Assembly (NCBI GenBank): GCA_034658975.1
Contig: JAYEGJ010000062.1
Span: 1 to 11,691, forward strand
Direction: 5' to 3'
DNA from: SZUA-217 sp034658975
GTDB taxonomy: Bacteria > Actinomycetota > Acidimicrobiia > Spongiisociales > ZC4RG35
DNA: 11,691 nt
Shown: piece by piece, positions 5,087 to 11,265 of the stretch
How positions within the stretch are numbered: the first letter of the stretch is position 1
How the letters are laid out: the number at the start of each line of letters is the position of its first letter
Translations under genes and position numbers: made by a program
The notes under the pieces: model-generated
Told to the model about the DNA's origin: nothing
What the model saw: only the letters and a program-made list of their open reading frames with translations
The model's database searches: none

Positions 5087-5881
5087 CTAGCCGCTTACCG
5101 AGGCCTCTTCGGTCTCGACCGCCACCGGCTCATCACCTGCGGTGAAGACCTGCGGGCCATCCGGAGTGATGGCCACTGTGTGCTCCCAGTGGGCAGAAAG
5201 GCTGCCGTCGTCGGTGCGGACGGTCCATCCATCGGCGTCGACCTTGGTGTGACGGCGACCGATGTTGAACATCGGCTCGATGCACACCGCCATTCCGGTC
5301 TTCAGCTTCAAGCCCTTGCCCGGCGTCCCGTAGTTGGGGACCTGCGGCTCCTCGTGCATCTCGCGGCCGATGCCATGACCCACATACTCCTCGACGACCC
5401 CGTAACCGTGGGCCTCGCCCACGGCAGCAACCGCCGCGCCGATGTCACCAAGACGACTGCCCTTGCGGACCTGATGAATCCCGGCCCACAGTGCCTCCTC
5501 GGTGGTATCGATCAGATGCCGGGCTTCGGGACTGATGTTGCCGATTCCCATCGTGAATGCGGCGTCGCCGTGGAAACCCTCGTAGATGGCCCCGGCATCC
5601 ACCGAGAGGATGTCCCCCTCTCTCAGCTGATAAGAGCTGGGGATCCCGTGGACGATCACATCGTTGGGCGACAGGCAAAGAGTTGCGGGATAGGTGCCCA
5701 GATAGTTGAGGAAAGACGAAGTGCAGCCGTGGTCCGCAAGTACCGCCGCGCCGATTTCCTCGAGTCTGAGAAGAGTTGTGCCGGGAGTCGCAGCTTCACT
5801 AACTGCCCGGTGCACCGCGGCGACGGCCGCTCCCGCCTTCGCCATCTTGGCGAACTCGCGACGACTTTTGATACTGATCAT
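5087..5881 (-). CDS. map: Methionine aminopeptidase, type I
   Basis: Map is 264 residues, a cytosolic metalloenzyme that removes the initiator Met from nascent proteins with small second residues. The dimetal ligands are all present: D95 (SVDAGAIYEG), D106 (GFHGDAAFT), H169 (YVGHGIGREMHEEP), E202 (VCIEPMF) and E233 (WEHTVAIT). H79 (VIVHGIP) and H176 are the substrate-contacting histidines. There is no N-terminal zinc-finger extension; the protein starts straight at the catalytic fold with MISIKS. The ATG overlaps the adk TGA as ATGA (5878-5881), so it is probably coupled to adk. The C-terminal tail of about 20 residues is acidic. The usual downstream neighbours infA and rpmJ are displaced: the next gene is convergent ilvE. 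Confidence 0.97.
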   Translation of the reverse strand: MISIKSRREFAKMAKAGAAVAAVHRAVSEAATPGTTLLRLEEIGAAVLADHGCTSSFLNYLGTYPATLCLSPNDVIVHGIPSSYQLREGDILSVDAGAIYEGFHGDAAFTMGIGNISPEARHLIDTTEEALWAGIHQVRKGSRLGDIGAAVAAVGEAHGYGVVEEYVGHGIGREMHEEPQVPNYGTPGKGLKLKTGMAVCIEPMFNIGRRHTKVDADGWTVRTDDGSLSAHWEHTVAITPDGPQVFTAGDEPVAVETEEASVSG

Positions 5882-6423
5882 TGGCCCAGAACGGCCAAGA
5901 CCCGGTCGGTGACCTCGTCGATCTCGCCCAAGCCGTCCACCGAAACGGTCAACTCCCGCTCGTTGTAGATGTCCAGGAGCGGCTGGGTCTGCTCGAGATA
6001 CACCTTGAAGCGATTGCGGATGGTCTCGGCAGTGTCGTCTGCCCGCCCCCTCGAGAGCATGCGGTCTATCAACTCACCCTCATCGACCTCGAAGACGACG
6101 ACCTGATCGAGACCATCGGGACCGATGAGGCTGTCGAGCGACTCCACCTGAGCATCGGTCCGTGGAAAGCCGTCGAGAATATATCCGTCAGCAGCATCGG
6201 CCTCGGCCAGCCGATTGGCGAGCATGGCAACAGTGATCTCATCGGGAACGTAATCGCCGACAGCCATAATGACTTCGACCTTCCTACCCAACTCCGTTCC
6301 TTTGGTGACGTTGTCGCGGAACATCTCACCGGTCGAGATGTGAGGGATACCAAGTCGTTCGGCAACACGGGCTGCCTGGGTCCCCTTGCCGGCGCCGGGT
6401 GGGCCGATGAAGAGCAGCTTCAT
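5878..6423 (-). CDS. adk: Adenylate kinase, short (181-residue) form
   Basis: Adk catalyses ATP + AMP = 2 ADP in the cytosol. It shows the P-loop GPPGAGKGT (7-15), the AMP-binding HISTGEMFRDN (28-38), DGFPRT (84-89) and a short lid loop with RGRADDTAETIRNR (125-138). The long zinc-type lid domain of about 30 extra residues is absent, as in mycobacterial Adk. The start is the ATG at 6421-6423, the only one giving the conserved MKLLFIGPPG. It has no recognisable Shine-Dalgarno; the expected position is taken by a palindromic arm of the inverted repeat described at 6429-6547. A longer frame exists upstream, starting with TTG at 6528, but its extra 35 residues look unlike Adk. The 157-nt gap to secY is the longest inside this operon. 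Confidence 0.97.
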   Translation of the reverse strand: MKLLFIGPPGAGKGTQAARVAERLGIPHISTGEMFRDNVTKGTELGRKVEVIMAVGDYVPDEITVAMLANRLAEADAADGYILDGFPRTDAQVESLDSLIGPDGLDQVVVFEVDEGELIDRMLSRGRADDTAETIRNRFKVYLEQTQPLLDIYNERELTVSVDGLGEIDEVTDRVLAVLGQ

Positions 6424-6428
6424 GTTTG

Positions 6429-6547
6429 TCGGCCGACTTTGCTCGGAGTCTCCGACGAAACAACTCGGTTCGAGGGACAGGGGATGACCGCAATCTGACC
6501 AAACCTCGCCGCGCCCTTTGCCGAGCAAACAGACGCCGGTCGGCCGA
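6429..6547 (-). repeat. 18-nt inverted repeat spanning the secY-adk spacer
   Basis: The 18 nt at 6429-6446 are the exact reverse complement of two 9-nt blocks at 6521-6529 (ccgagcaaa) and 6539-6547 (gtcggccga). The two blocks are separated by a 9-nt insert (6530-6538). In the minus-strand transcript this gives an 18-bp stem with a one-sided 9-nt bulge around a 74-nt loop. The near arm ends 5 nt before the adk AUG. The near arm also contains a local palindrome (GTCGGCCGAC, 6428-6437). A smaller alternative hairpin lies at 6517-6529 (TTTGC-cga-GCAAA), and another at 6443-6455 (UCGGA/UCCGA). These overlap the long stem, so alternative folds are possible. Confidence 0.75.
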
Positions 6548-6580
6548 TGCTTCCGCCTCGCTGTGAGCTAGTAGCCACGC

Positions 6581-7894
6581 TCAAGTCAGGATGCCTTCGT
6601 AATTCCTCATCGTGAGCTGGGACTCGATCTGCTTCATCGTCTCCAGCGCGACGCCGACCACGATCAGGATTGACACACCGGAGAAGGCGATCTGGATGTT
6701 CCAGACAGCTCCGGCAATGGCGGGCAGAACCGCAATGGTTGCCAGGAACATCGATCCGGGAAGCGTGATCCTGTTGAGGATGAACGAAAGGTGCTTGGCG
6801 GTTTGACGTCCCGGACGCACACCGGGGATGAAGCCGCCCTGGCGCTGAATCATCTCGGCCTGCTGTTCGGGATCGAACTGAATCGCCGTGTAGAAGTAGG
6901 TGAAGAACACGATCAACCCGAAGAGAATCGCCACATACCACCAGCTGACGCCGTGAGCGCCGGCGCCGAGGTTCTCGTCGACAAAACGGAAGATGGACTG
7001 GAGCCAAGCCGCATCCGACGGGATGGCAGTGATGATCAGAGTCGGGATCAGGAGCACAGAGGTGGCGAAGATCACCGGGATCACACCGGCAGTGTTCACC
7101 TTCAATGGGATGTAGGTGGACTGGCCGCCGAGAACCCGGCGCCCGCGAACACGCTTGGCGAACTGGATCGGGATCCGTCGCTGGCCCTGGTCGACGTAGA
7201 TGATCGCCACGATCATGAACACGAACACTCCAACGATCACGACGAAGCGCCCGTAGAGGCCTGCGAATCCGGTCTGGCTCCAGATCTGTCCGAAGATGAA
7301 CGGGAACTGGCTCAAGATCGAGACGAAGATGATCAGCGACATTCCGTTGCCGACCCCGCGCTGTGTGATGAGCTCGCCGAGCCACATGACCATCGCCGTG
7401 CCGGCCGTCATCGTGAGCACGATGAGGGTCACCCGACCGGGGGTGTAGTTGGGGATCAGGTCGATCCCGTTGGTGAACCGTCCCGAGTGGAAGAGGAACG
7501 TGAAGCCGGTCGACTGGATCAGTGCCAGGATGACCGTCATGTAACGAGTCCACTGGGTGATCACCTTTCGGCCCGATTCACCTTCCTCCTGGAGAGCCTG
7601 AAGACGGGGGATCACCACGGTCAGCAATTGCATGATGATCGACGCGGTGATGTAGGGAATGATGCCGAGTGCGAACACCGAGAATTGCTCGAGTGCACCA
7701 CCTGAGAAGAGGTTGAGGAGACCGTAGATGCCTCCCGCCTGCTGCTGGGTCTGGAACAACTGGACGGCATCGAGGTCGATCCCGGGCACCGGAATCGTCG
7801 CGCCGAGGCGATAAACGCCGAACATCGCGAGCGTGAAGATGATCTTCGCCCGGAGGTCCGGGATCTTGAACATGTTGCGGTATATGGAAAGCAT
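6581..7894 (-). CDS. secY: Preprotein translocase subunit SecY
   Basis: SecY is 437 residues, the pore of the Sec translocon in the cytoplasmic membrane, working with SecE/SecG and SecA or the ribosome. Ten hydrophobic segments are visible. They begin with IIFTLAMFGVYRLGATIPVPGID and the plug region around GGIYGLLNLFSGG, followed by the TM2 stretch FALGIIPYITASIIMQLL. The cytoplasmic C4 loop is present as YVDQGQRRIPIQFAKRV, followed by GGQSTYIPLKVNTAGVIPVI. A C5 loop (about 350-375) includes GGFIPGVRPGRQT, and the end is MRNYEGILT. The ATG at 7892-7894 gives the typical MLS-x-FKIPDLR start. No clear Shine-Dalgarno precedes it. The spacer from rplO is 61 nt and holds a strong stem-loop. Confidence 0.97.
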   Translation of the reverse strand: MLSIYRNMFKIPDLRAKIIFTLAMFGVYRLGATIPVPGIDLDAVQLFQTQQQAGGIYGLLNLFSGGALEQFSVFALGIIPYITASIIMQLLTVVIPRLQALQEEGESGRKVITQWTRYMTVILALIQSTGFTFLFHSGRFTNGIDLIPNYTPGRVTLIVLTMTAGTAMVMWLGELITQRGVGNGMSLIIFVSILSQFPFIFGQIWSQTGFAGLYGRFVVIVGVFVFMIVAIIYVDQGQRRIPIQFAKRVRGRRVLGGQSTYIPLKVNTAGVIPVIFATSVLLIPTLIITAIPSDAAWLQSIFRFVDENLGAGAHGVSWWYVAILFGLIVFFTYFYTAIQFDPEQQAEMIQRQGGFIPGVRPGRQTAKHLSFILNRITLPGSMFLATIAVLPAIAGAVWNIQIAFSGVSILIVVGVALETMKQIESQLTMRNYEGILT

Positions 7895-7955
7895 GTTTGG
7901 TACTTGATATCAGGTGCTGGGCACTAGTTACGCGGTTTGGGGCACTCGGTAGAAG
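7895..7955 (-). other. rplO-secY spacer
   Basis: These 61 nt separate two genes that are otherwise packed tightly in this operon. The upstream third is the 3' arm of the stem-loop at 7939-7979. The remainder contains the 8-bp palindrome TGATATCA (7905-7912) just before secY. It has no recognisable ribosome binding site or promoter pair. Confidence 0.45.
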
Positions 7956-7979
7956 TCAAAGGACTTCGACCGAGCCCCC
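7939..7979 (-). promoter_or_regulatory. Strong stem-loop over the rplO stop codon
   Basis: In the minus-strand RNA, GGGG (7975-7978), CUCGGU (7969-7974) and GAAGUC (7962-7967) pair with GACUUC (7952-7957), ACCGAG (7945-7950) and CCCC (7939-7942). The loop is CUUU, with one C/U mismatch and a 2-nt bulge. That is about 16 base pairs. The rplO UGA (7956-7958) sits at the loop/3'-arm junction. No U-run follows, so it is not a standard intrinsic terminator. It could attenuate, block 3' decay, or mark an RNase site before secY. Confidence 0.65.
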
Positions 7980-8411
7980 TGCCGCTTCGATCTTCTCTTT
8001 GGCCGATGCGCTGAACGCATGAGCCTTGACGGTGAGGGCCCTGTCGAGATCTCCCTCGGCGAGAACCTTCACACGACCCTTGTGCCGAATGAGGCCCGCC
8101 TCACGAAGAGACTCAGGGCTCACTTCGCTGCCGGCGGCGAAAGCCTCCAACGAGGAGAGGTTCACGATGGCGAACTCTTCCTTGTTGGGGTTGTTGAAGC
8201 CCCGAAGCTTGGGGAGACGCATCGCCAATGGTGTCTGACCGCCCTCGAAGCCGGGACGCAATGTGTTGCGTGCCTTGAGACCTTTGGTGCCGCGACCAGC
8301 GGTCTTGCCACGTCGTCCACCTTCACCGCGACCCACCCTGATCTTCTTCTTCTTCGATCCGGGGGCGGGTGACAGGTGATGCAGTTTCAGCTGTTCTTTT
8401 TTGTCACTCAT
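7956..8411 (-). CDS. rplO: 50S ribosomal protein L15
   Basis: L15 is 151 residues and binds 23S rRNA late in 50S assembly. The N-terminal half is the extended Gly/Lys/Arg-rich tail (LHHLSPAPGSKKKK, then RVGRGEGGRRGKTAGRGTKG) that threads into rRNA. The globular part carries FEGGQTPLAMRLPKLRGFNN (about 65-85) and ends EAAGGSVEVL. The ATG overlaps the rpmD TAA as TAATG, with GAGGAG about 6 nt upstream. The rpmD-rplO-secY order is the canonical spc operon. The last codons are part of a stable RNA hairpin. Confidence 0.97.
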   Translation of the reverse strand: MSDKKEQLKLHHLSPAPGSKKKKIRVGRGEGGRRGKTAGRGTKGLKARNTLRPGFEGGQTPLAMRLPKLRGFNNPNKEEFAIVNLSSLEAFAAGSEVSPESLREAGLIRHKGRVKVLAEGDLDRALTVKAHAFSASAKEKIEAAGGSVEVL

Positions 8412-8605
8412 TAGTTCTCCTCGACCTCAACGAGGTGCTGGACCCTGGCCAGCATTCCTCGCAGGCTGGGGGAGTCAACCTGGGAAACCGTCTGGTTGAT
8501 CTTGCGAAGGCCGAGCCCCTCAACGGTGGCGCGTGTCTTCGGCTTCTCGCCAATAACCGACCTCTTGAGGGTGACCTTCACTGTCTTTGTTTTTGCCTTT
8601 GCCAT
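8411..8605 (-). CDS. rpmD: 50S ribosomal protein L30
   Basis: L30 is 64 residues, a small single-domain large-subunit protein. The core VKVTLKRSVIGEKPKTRATV and the GLGLRKINQTV motif (30-40) are typical. It ends with a DSPSLRGMLARVQHLVEVEE segment. A short basic N-terminus (MAKAKTKT) precedes the fold. The ATG at 8603-8605 follows the rpsE TGA by 1 nt. The upstream GGGGGGT is a poor Shine-Dalgarno, so translation probably depends on coupling with rpsE. The stop overlaps the rplO start. Confidence 0.96.
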   Translation of the reverse strand: MAKAKTKTVKVTLKRSVIGEKPKTRATVEGLGLRKINQTVSQVDSPSLRGMLARVQHLVEVEEN

Positions 8606-8606
8606 C

Positions 8607-9188
8607 TCAGTTCGACCCCCCGTTCTGAGCCCGCATGTTCTCAGTCGAGTTGTAAGCGGCGAGGAGACCCGGAGGAACGATGTCTTCCGGCTTCTTGCCG
8701 CGGCGCCTGGCCACCTCGTCGGGACGGCGCTGCTGAAGCAGTCCGTCCATGGCTGCACGGGCGACATTGAGGTGGGTTGGCGACCCGAGAGACTTGGCCA
8801 GAGCATCCTTGATGCCGGCTGCCTCGAGAATCTGGCGGGTGGCTCCACCGGCGATGACACCGGTACCGGGAGCGGCCGGCTTGATCATGACCCTGGAGGC
8901 TCCGTGGACTCCGACCACTTCGTGGACGATCGTCTGCCCTGCCATCGGGATCAGCACCATGCCGCGACGGCCCTGCTCGATTCCCTTCTGGATGGCGGCG
9001 GGAACTTCCTTGGCCTTGCCATACCCCACACCGACCTTGCCTTTGCCGTCACCAACCACAACGAGGGCCGTGAAGCTGAAGCGGCGGCCACCCTTGACGA
9101 CCTTTGCAACTCGGTTGATCTGGATGACGCGCTCGTCGTACTGGCTCTGCTCAGAGCCGGGACGCCCGTGGCGCTGTTGACGTGCCAT
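8607..9188 (-). CDS. rpsE: 30S ribosomal protein S5
   Basis: S5 is 193 residues and sits at the mRNA entry site, where it affects decoding accuracy and helicase activity. The N-terminal double-stranded RNA-binding-like domain (about 19-85) contains RVIQINRVAKVVKGGRRFSF and GDGKGKVGVGYGKAKEVP. The C-terminal domain has PGTGVIAGGATRQILEAAGI (107-126) and GSPTHLNVARAA. A Gln/Arg-rich N-terminal tail and a Pro-rich C-terminal tail extend the core. The start is the ATG at 9186-9188, giving MARQQRHGRP. It overlaps the TGA of the 9-codon mini-ORF (TGATG), and AAGAAGGA lies upstream. The first codons belong to the tandem duplication that produced the mini-ORF. Confidence 0.97.
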   Translation of the reverse strand: MARQQRHGRPGSEQSQYDERVIQINRVAKVVKGGRRFSFTALVVVGDGKGKVGVGYGKAKEVPAAIQKGIEQGRRGMVLIPMAGQTIVHEVVGVHGASRVMIKPAAPGTGVIAGGATRQILEAAGIKDALAKSLGSPTHLNVARAAMDGLLQQRRPDEVARRRGKKPEDIVPPGLLAAYNSTENMRAQNGGSN

Positions 9189-9234
9189 CAGAGCTCCAGT
9201 CCTTCTTGACGTGTCATTAAAACTCCAGTCCTTC
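9177..9234 (-). repeat. 29-bp tandem duplication of the rplR-rpsE junction
   Basis: Two adjacent 29-nt copies (9206-9234 and 9177-9205) match at 25 of 29 positions. Each reads, on the minus strand, GAAGGACTGGAG, then a variable nine-base centre holding a stop/start overlap, then CACGTCAA. The upstream copy covers the end of rplR (EGLEF, TAA). The downstream copy covers the end of the mini-ORF and the first codons of rpsE. Confidence 0.85.
9188..9217 (-). CDS. 9-codon mini-ORF bridging rplR and rpsE
   Basis: The reading frame is MTRQEGLEL followed by TGA. Its ATG overlaps the rplR TAA (TAATG) and its TGA overlaps the rpsE ATG (TGATG). Its first half copies the start of rpsE (MARQ) and its second half copies the end of rplR (EEGLEF), because it arose from the 29-bp duplication. 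It could act as a link for ribosomes terminating on rplR and restarting on rpsE. Whether it is translated is unknown, and the peptide itself need not have a function. Confidence 0.4.
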   Translation of the reverse strand: MTRQEGLEL

Positions 9235-9570
9235 CTCGCGAGCTGCGTCGGCGAGGGCTTTGATTTTTCCGTGGAACTTGAACCCGCCCCGGTCGAAGAC
9301 AACGGACGAGACACCGGCGTCCTTGGCACGGCTCGCCAGAAGCGTACCGACCTTGGTCGCAGTGTCGATGTTGAGGTTGTCCGAACGGAGGTCCGACTCC
9401 TGTGAGGAGGCGGCGGCCAAAGTCCGGCCCTCGATGTCGTCGATTACCTGGGCGTAGATGTAACGATTGCTCCGGAACACGGCCAAACGGGGACGCTGCG
9501 ACGTGCCCCGCACACGTTTTCGCACCCTGGAATGGCGGCGAGCCCGGGCATCCTTGCGGGAACCCTTCAT
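9217..9570 (-). CDS. rplR: 50S ribosomal protein L18
   Basis: L18 is 117 residues and, with L5 and L25, binds 5S rRNA to place it in the central protuberance. The basic N-terminal tail (MKGSRKDARARRHSRVRKRV) leads into RPRLAVFRSNRYIYAQVIDD (27-46). A C-terminal VVFDRGGFKFHGKIKALADA block and the REEGLEF ending are diagnostic. The ATG overlaps the rplF TAA as TAATG, with AGGT about 6 nt upstream. The 3' end is one member of the tandem duplication shared with the rpsE start. Confidence 0.97.
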   Translation of the reverse strand: MKGSRKDARARRHSRVRKRVRGTSQRPRLAVFRSNRYIYAQVIDDIEGRTLAAASSQESDLRSDNLNIDTATKVGTLLASRAKDAGVSSVVFDRGGFKFHGKIKALADAAREEGLEF

Positions 9571-10106
9571 TACTTACCTGCCTTTCCGGCCTTACGGCGA
9601 ACGTATTCACCGACGTACCGAATGCCCTTGCCCTTGTAGGGCTCGGGCGGACGAACCTTGCGAATGTTGGCGGCCACCTGGCCCACCTTCTCCTTGTCGA
9701 TGCCGGACACGCTGATCTTTGTGGGCTCGGGAACCTCGAATGTGATCCCCTCGGGAGCCTCGACGAACACAGAGTGGCTGTAACCAACCTGAAGTTCGAT
9801 GTCCTTCCCTTTGAGCGCAGCGCGATAGCCGACACCCTGGATCTCCAGATCCTTGCTGTAGCCCTCCGACACCCCCACAACCATGTTGTTGAGGAGCGAC
9901 CGGCTCAGACCGTGAAGAGCCTTGGACTCGCGGGCGTCGTCGGGACGGGTAACGGTGAGCTGACCGTCCTCCATCTCGAAGCTTATCCGCTCGTTGAACG
10001 AACGGCTCAGCTCGCCTTTGGAGCCTTTGACCGTCACGTTGCTGCCGTCGATCTCGATATCGACGCCAGAAGGCACGGCGACAGGCATCTTTCCTACACG
10101 ACTCAT
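9570..10106 (-). CDS. rplF: 50S ribosomal protein L6
   Basis: L6 is 178 residues and sits near the sarcin-ricin loop and the factor-binding site. Two repeated L6 folds are visible. The first runs from MSRVGKMPVAVPSGV. The second starts around GVGYRAALKGKDIELQVGYS. The C-terminal hallmark PEPYKGKGIRYVGEYVRRKAG is present. The ATG at 10104-10106 follows the rpsH TGA by one nucleotide, with a GAGGT 8 nt upstream. A longer frame upstream overlaps rpsH and is not needed. Confidence 0.97.
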   Translation of the reverse strand: MSRVGKMPVAVPSGVDIEIDGSNVTVKGSKGELSRSFNERISFEMEDGQLTVTRPDDARESKALHGLSRSLLNNMVVGVSEGYSKDLEIQGVGYRAALKGKDIELQVGYSHSVFVEAPEGITFEVPEPTKISVSGIDKEKVGQVAANIRKVRPPEPYKGKGIRYVGEYVRRKAGKAGK

Positions 10107-10107
10107 G

Positions 10108-10509
10108 TCACCAGACCTCACAGACGATCTCGCCGCCGAGACGACGCTTGCGGGCTTCACGGTCGGGCATCAGGCCCTGGCTCGTCGAAACGACGGCAAC
10201 GCCAAGTCCACCCTGGACACGGGGAATCTCACGGGACCCGCGGTAAACGCGGTGACCCGGACGCGAGATCCTCTTGATACCTTCGATTACGGGACTACGA
10301 CGCTCGCCGTAGCGCAGAACCAACTCGAGCTGAGACCGGTGACCTTCGTCACTCACCTGATAGCGGTCGATGAATCCCTCATCGACGAGGATCTGGGCAA
10401 TACCGACCTTCATCTTCGAGGTCGGCATGGCGACGCGCTCGTGACCAACGGCATTCGCATTGCGAATACGGGTCAGCATGTCCGCGACGGGATCAGTGGT
10501 AACTGTCAC
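10108..10509 (-). CDS. rpsH: 30S ribosomal protein S8, GTG start
   Basis: S8 is 133 residues, binds helix 21 of 16S rRNA, and in E. coli is the autogenous repressor of the spc operon. The start TVTTDPVADMLTRIRNAN is conserved, and so is the C-terminal signature STSQGLMPDREARKRRLGGE ending in IVCEVW. The GTG at 10507-10509 is the right start: it gives the conserved N-terminus and overlaps the rpsN TGA as GTGA, while upstream in-frame codons would read into rpsN. The Shine-Dalgarno is weak (AAAGGCG), in keeping with coupled translation. No S8-binding mimic of helix 21 was evident by eye near rplE. Confidence 0.96.
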   Translation of the reverse strand: MTVTTDPVADMLTRIRNANAVGHERVAMPTSKMKVGIAQILVDEGFIDRYQVSDEGHRSQLELVLRYGERRSPVIEGIKRISRPGHRVYRGSREIPRVQGGLGVAVVSTSQGLMPDREARKRRLGGEIVCEVW

Positions 10510-10691
10510 CAGGACGCCTTTCTGACACCGGGGAGCTCCCCCTTCGAGGCCAACTCGCGCATGCAGATTCGGCACATGCCGAAGTCACGCATATAGGCAC
10601 GGGATCGACCACAACGCTTGCAGCGGTTGTATCCCCGCACCTTGAATTTCGGTTCTCTGTTGGCCTTTACTACCAATGATTTTCTAGCCAT
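10506..10691 (-). CDS. rpsN: 30S ribosomal protein S14, zinc form (type Z)
   Basis: S14 is 61 residues, the short zinc-binding form; zinc-free S14 proteins are about 89-101 residues. The zinc ligands are C24-x2-C27 and C40-x2-C43 (RCKRCGR, MCRICM). The ending GELPGVRKASW is the family signature. It sits in the 30S head near S3, S10 and S13. The ATG at 10689-10691 has a GAGGAGG Shine-Dalgarno 5 nt upstream, one of the best in the window, and lies 10 nt after the rplE stop. The gene is also called rpsZ in some annotations. A longer upstream frame overlaps rplE and is not real. Confidence 0.97.
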   Translation of the reverse strand: MARKSLVVKANREPKFKVRGYNRCKRCGRSRAYMRDFGMCRICMRELASKGELPGVRKASW

Positions 10692-10701
10692 TAAATCCTC
10701 C

Positions 10702-11265
10702 TCAAACCTGTGCTTCGACTTTGCGGAACGGGAATCCGAAGGCATCGAGCAGGGCCTTGCCCTGCTCGTCGCTGTCCGCAGTAGTGACGATCGTGATATT
10801 GAGACCACGGGTTGTGGTCACCTGGTCGAAGTCGATCTCGGGGAAGATCAACTGTTCTGACGCTCCGACGCTGTAGTTGCCATGCCCGTCGAATGCCTTC
10901 GGGTTGAGCCCTCGGAAGTCTCGGACTCTCGGGATGGCGACCGACACCAGCCGGTCGAAAAACTCCCACATGCGGGGGCCGCGCATTGTCACCGAGACGC
11001 CGATCGGCATGCCCTCACGCAGCTTGAAGTTGGCGATGGACTTGCGGGCCCGGTTGATACGCGGCTTCTGGCCGGTGATCAGACTCATCTCGTCAAGAGC
11101 CTCGTCGACCGCCTTCTTGTCGCTGACGGCCTCACCGAGGCCCATGTTGACGACGATCTTCTCGAACGTCGGCACTTGCATGACGTTGTCGAGGCCAAGC
11201 TCTTCCTTGAGCTTGGCGGCGATCTCGTCGTCGTACTTCACCTTGAGACGTGGTGAGTCGCTCAT
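10702..11265 (-). CDS. rplE: 50S ribosomal protein L5
   Basis: L5 is 187 residues, binds 5S rRNA, and makes the B1b bridge to S13 in the 30S head. The core VPTFEKIVVNMGLGEAVSDK (31-50), TGQKPRINRARKSIANFKLR and MRGPRMWEFFDRL are typical. The later DFRGLNPKAFDGHGNYSVG block and the IFPEID segment also match. The short N-terminal stretch MSDSPRLKVKYDD precedes the fold. The ATG overlaps the rplX TGA as ATGA (11262-11265), with GGAGGTGA just upstream. Confidence 0.97.
   Translation of the reverse strand: MSDSPRLKVKYDDEIAAKLKEELGLDNVMQVPTFEKIVVNMGLGEAVSDKKAVDEALDEMSLITGQKPRINRARKSIANFKLREGMPIGVSVTMRGPRMWEFFDRLVSVAIPRVRDFRGLNPKAFDGHGNYSVGASEQLIFPEIDFDQVTTTRGLNITIVTTADSDEQGKALLDAFGFPFRKVEAQV

Noticed and set aside
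4808..5968. Long plus-strand frame of 386 codons opposite map
   Set aside because: It covers the certain map gene, the ilvE end and the terminator stem. It has no conserved motif or ribosome binding site.
6465..6475. GGTTCGAG on the plus strand resembling a tRNA T-arm
   Set aside because: No T-stem pairing, acceptor stem or anticodon arm can be built around it.
7895..7960. Possible secY promoter (TTGACT around 7953-7958 with TAACTA downstream)
   Set aside because: The spacing is about 23 nt and the -10 is poor. The TTGACT is part of the rplO hairpin.
9188..9880. Long minus-strand frame of 230 codons across rplF, rplR and the mini-ORF
   Set aside because: It is a shadow frame over two certain ribosomal-protein genes, with Arg/Ser/Pro-rich composition typical of out-of-frame reading of GC-rich DNA.
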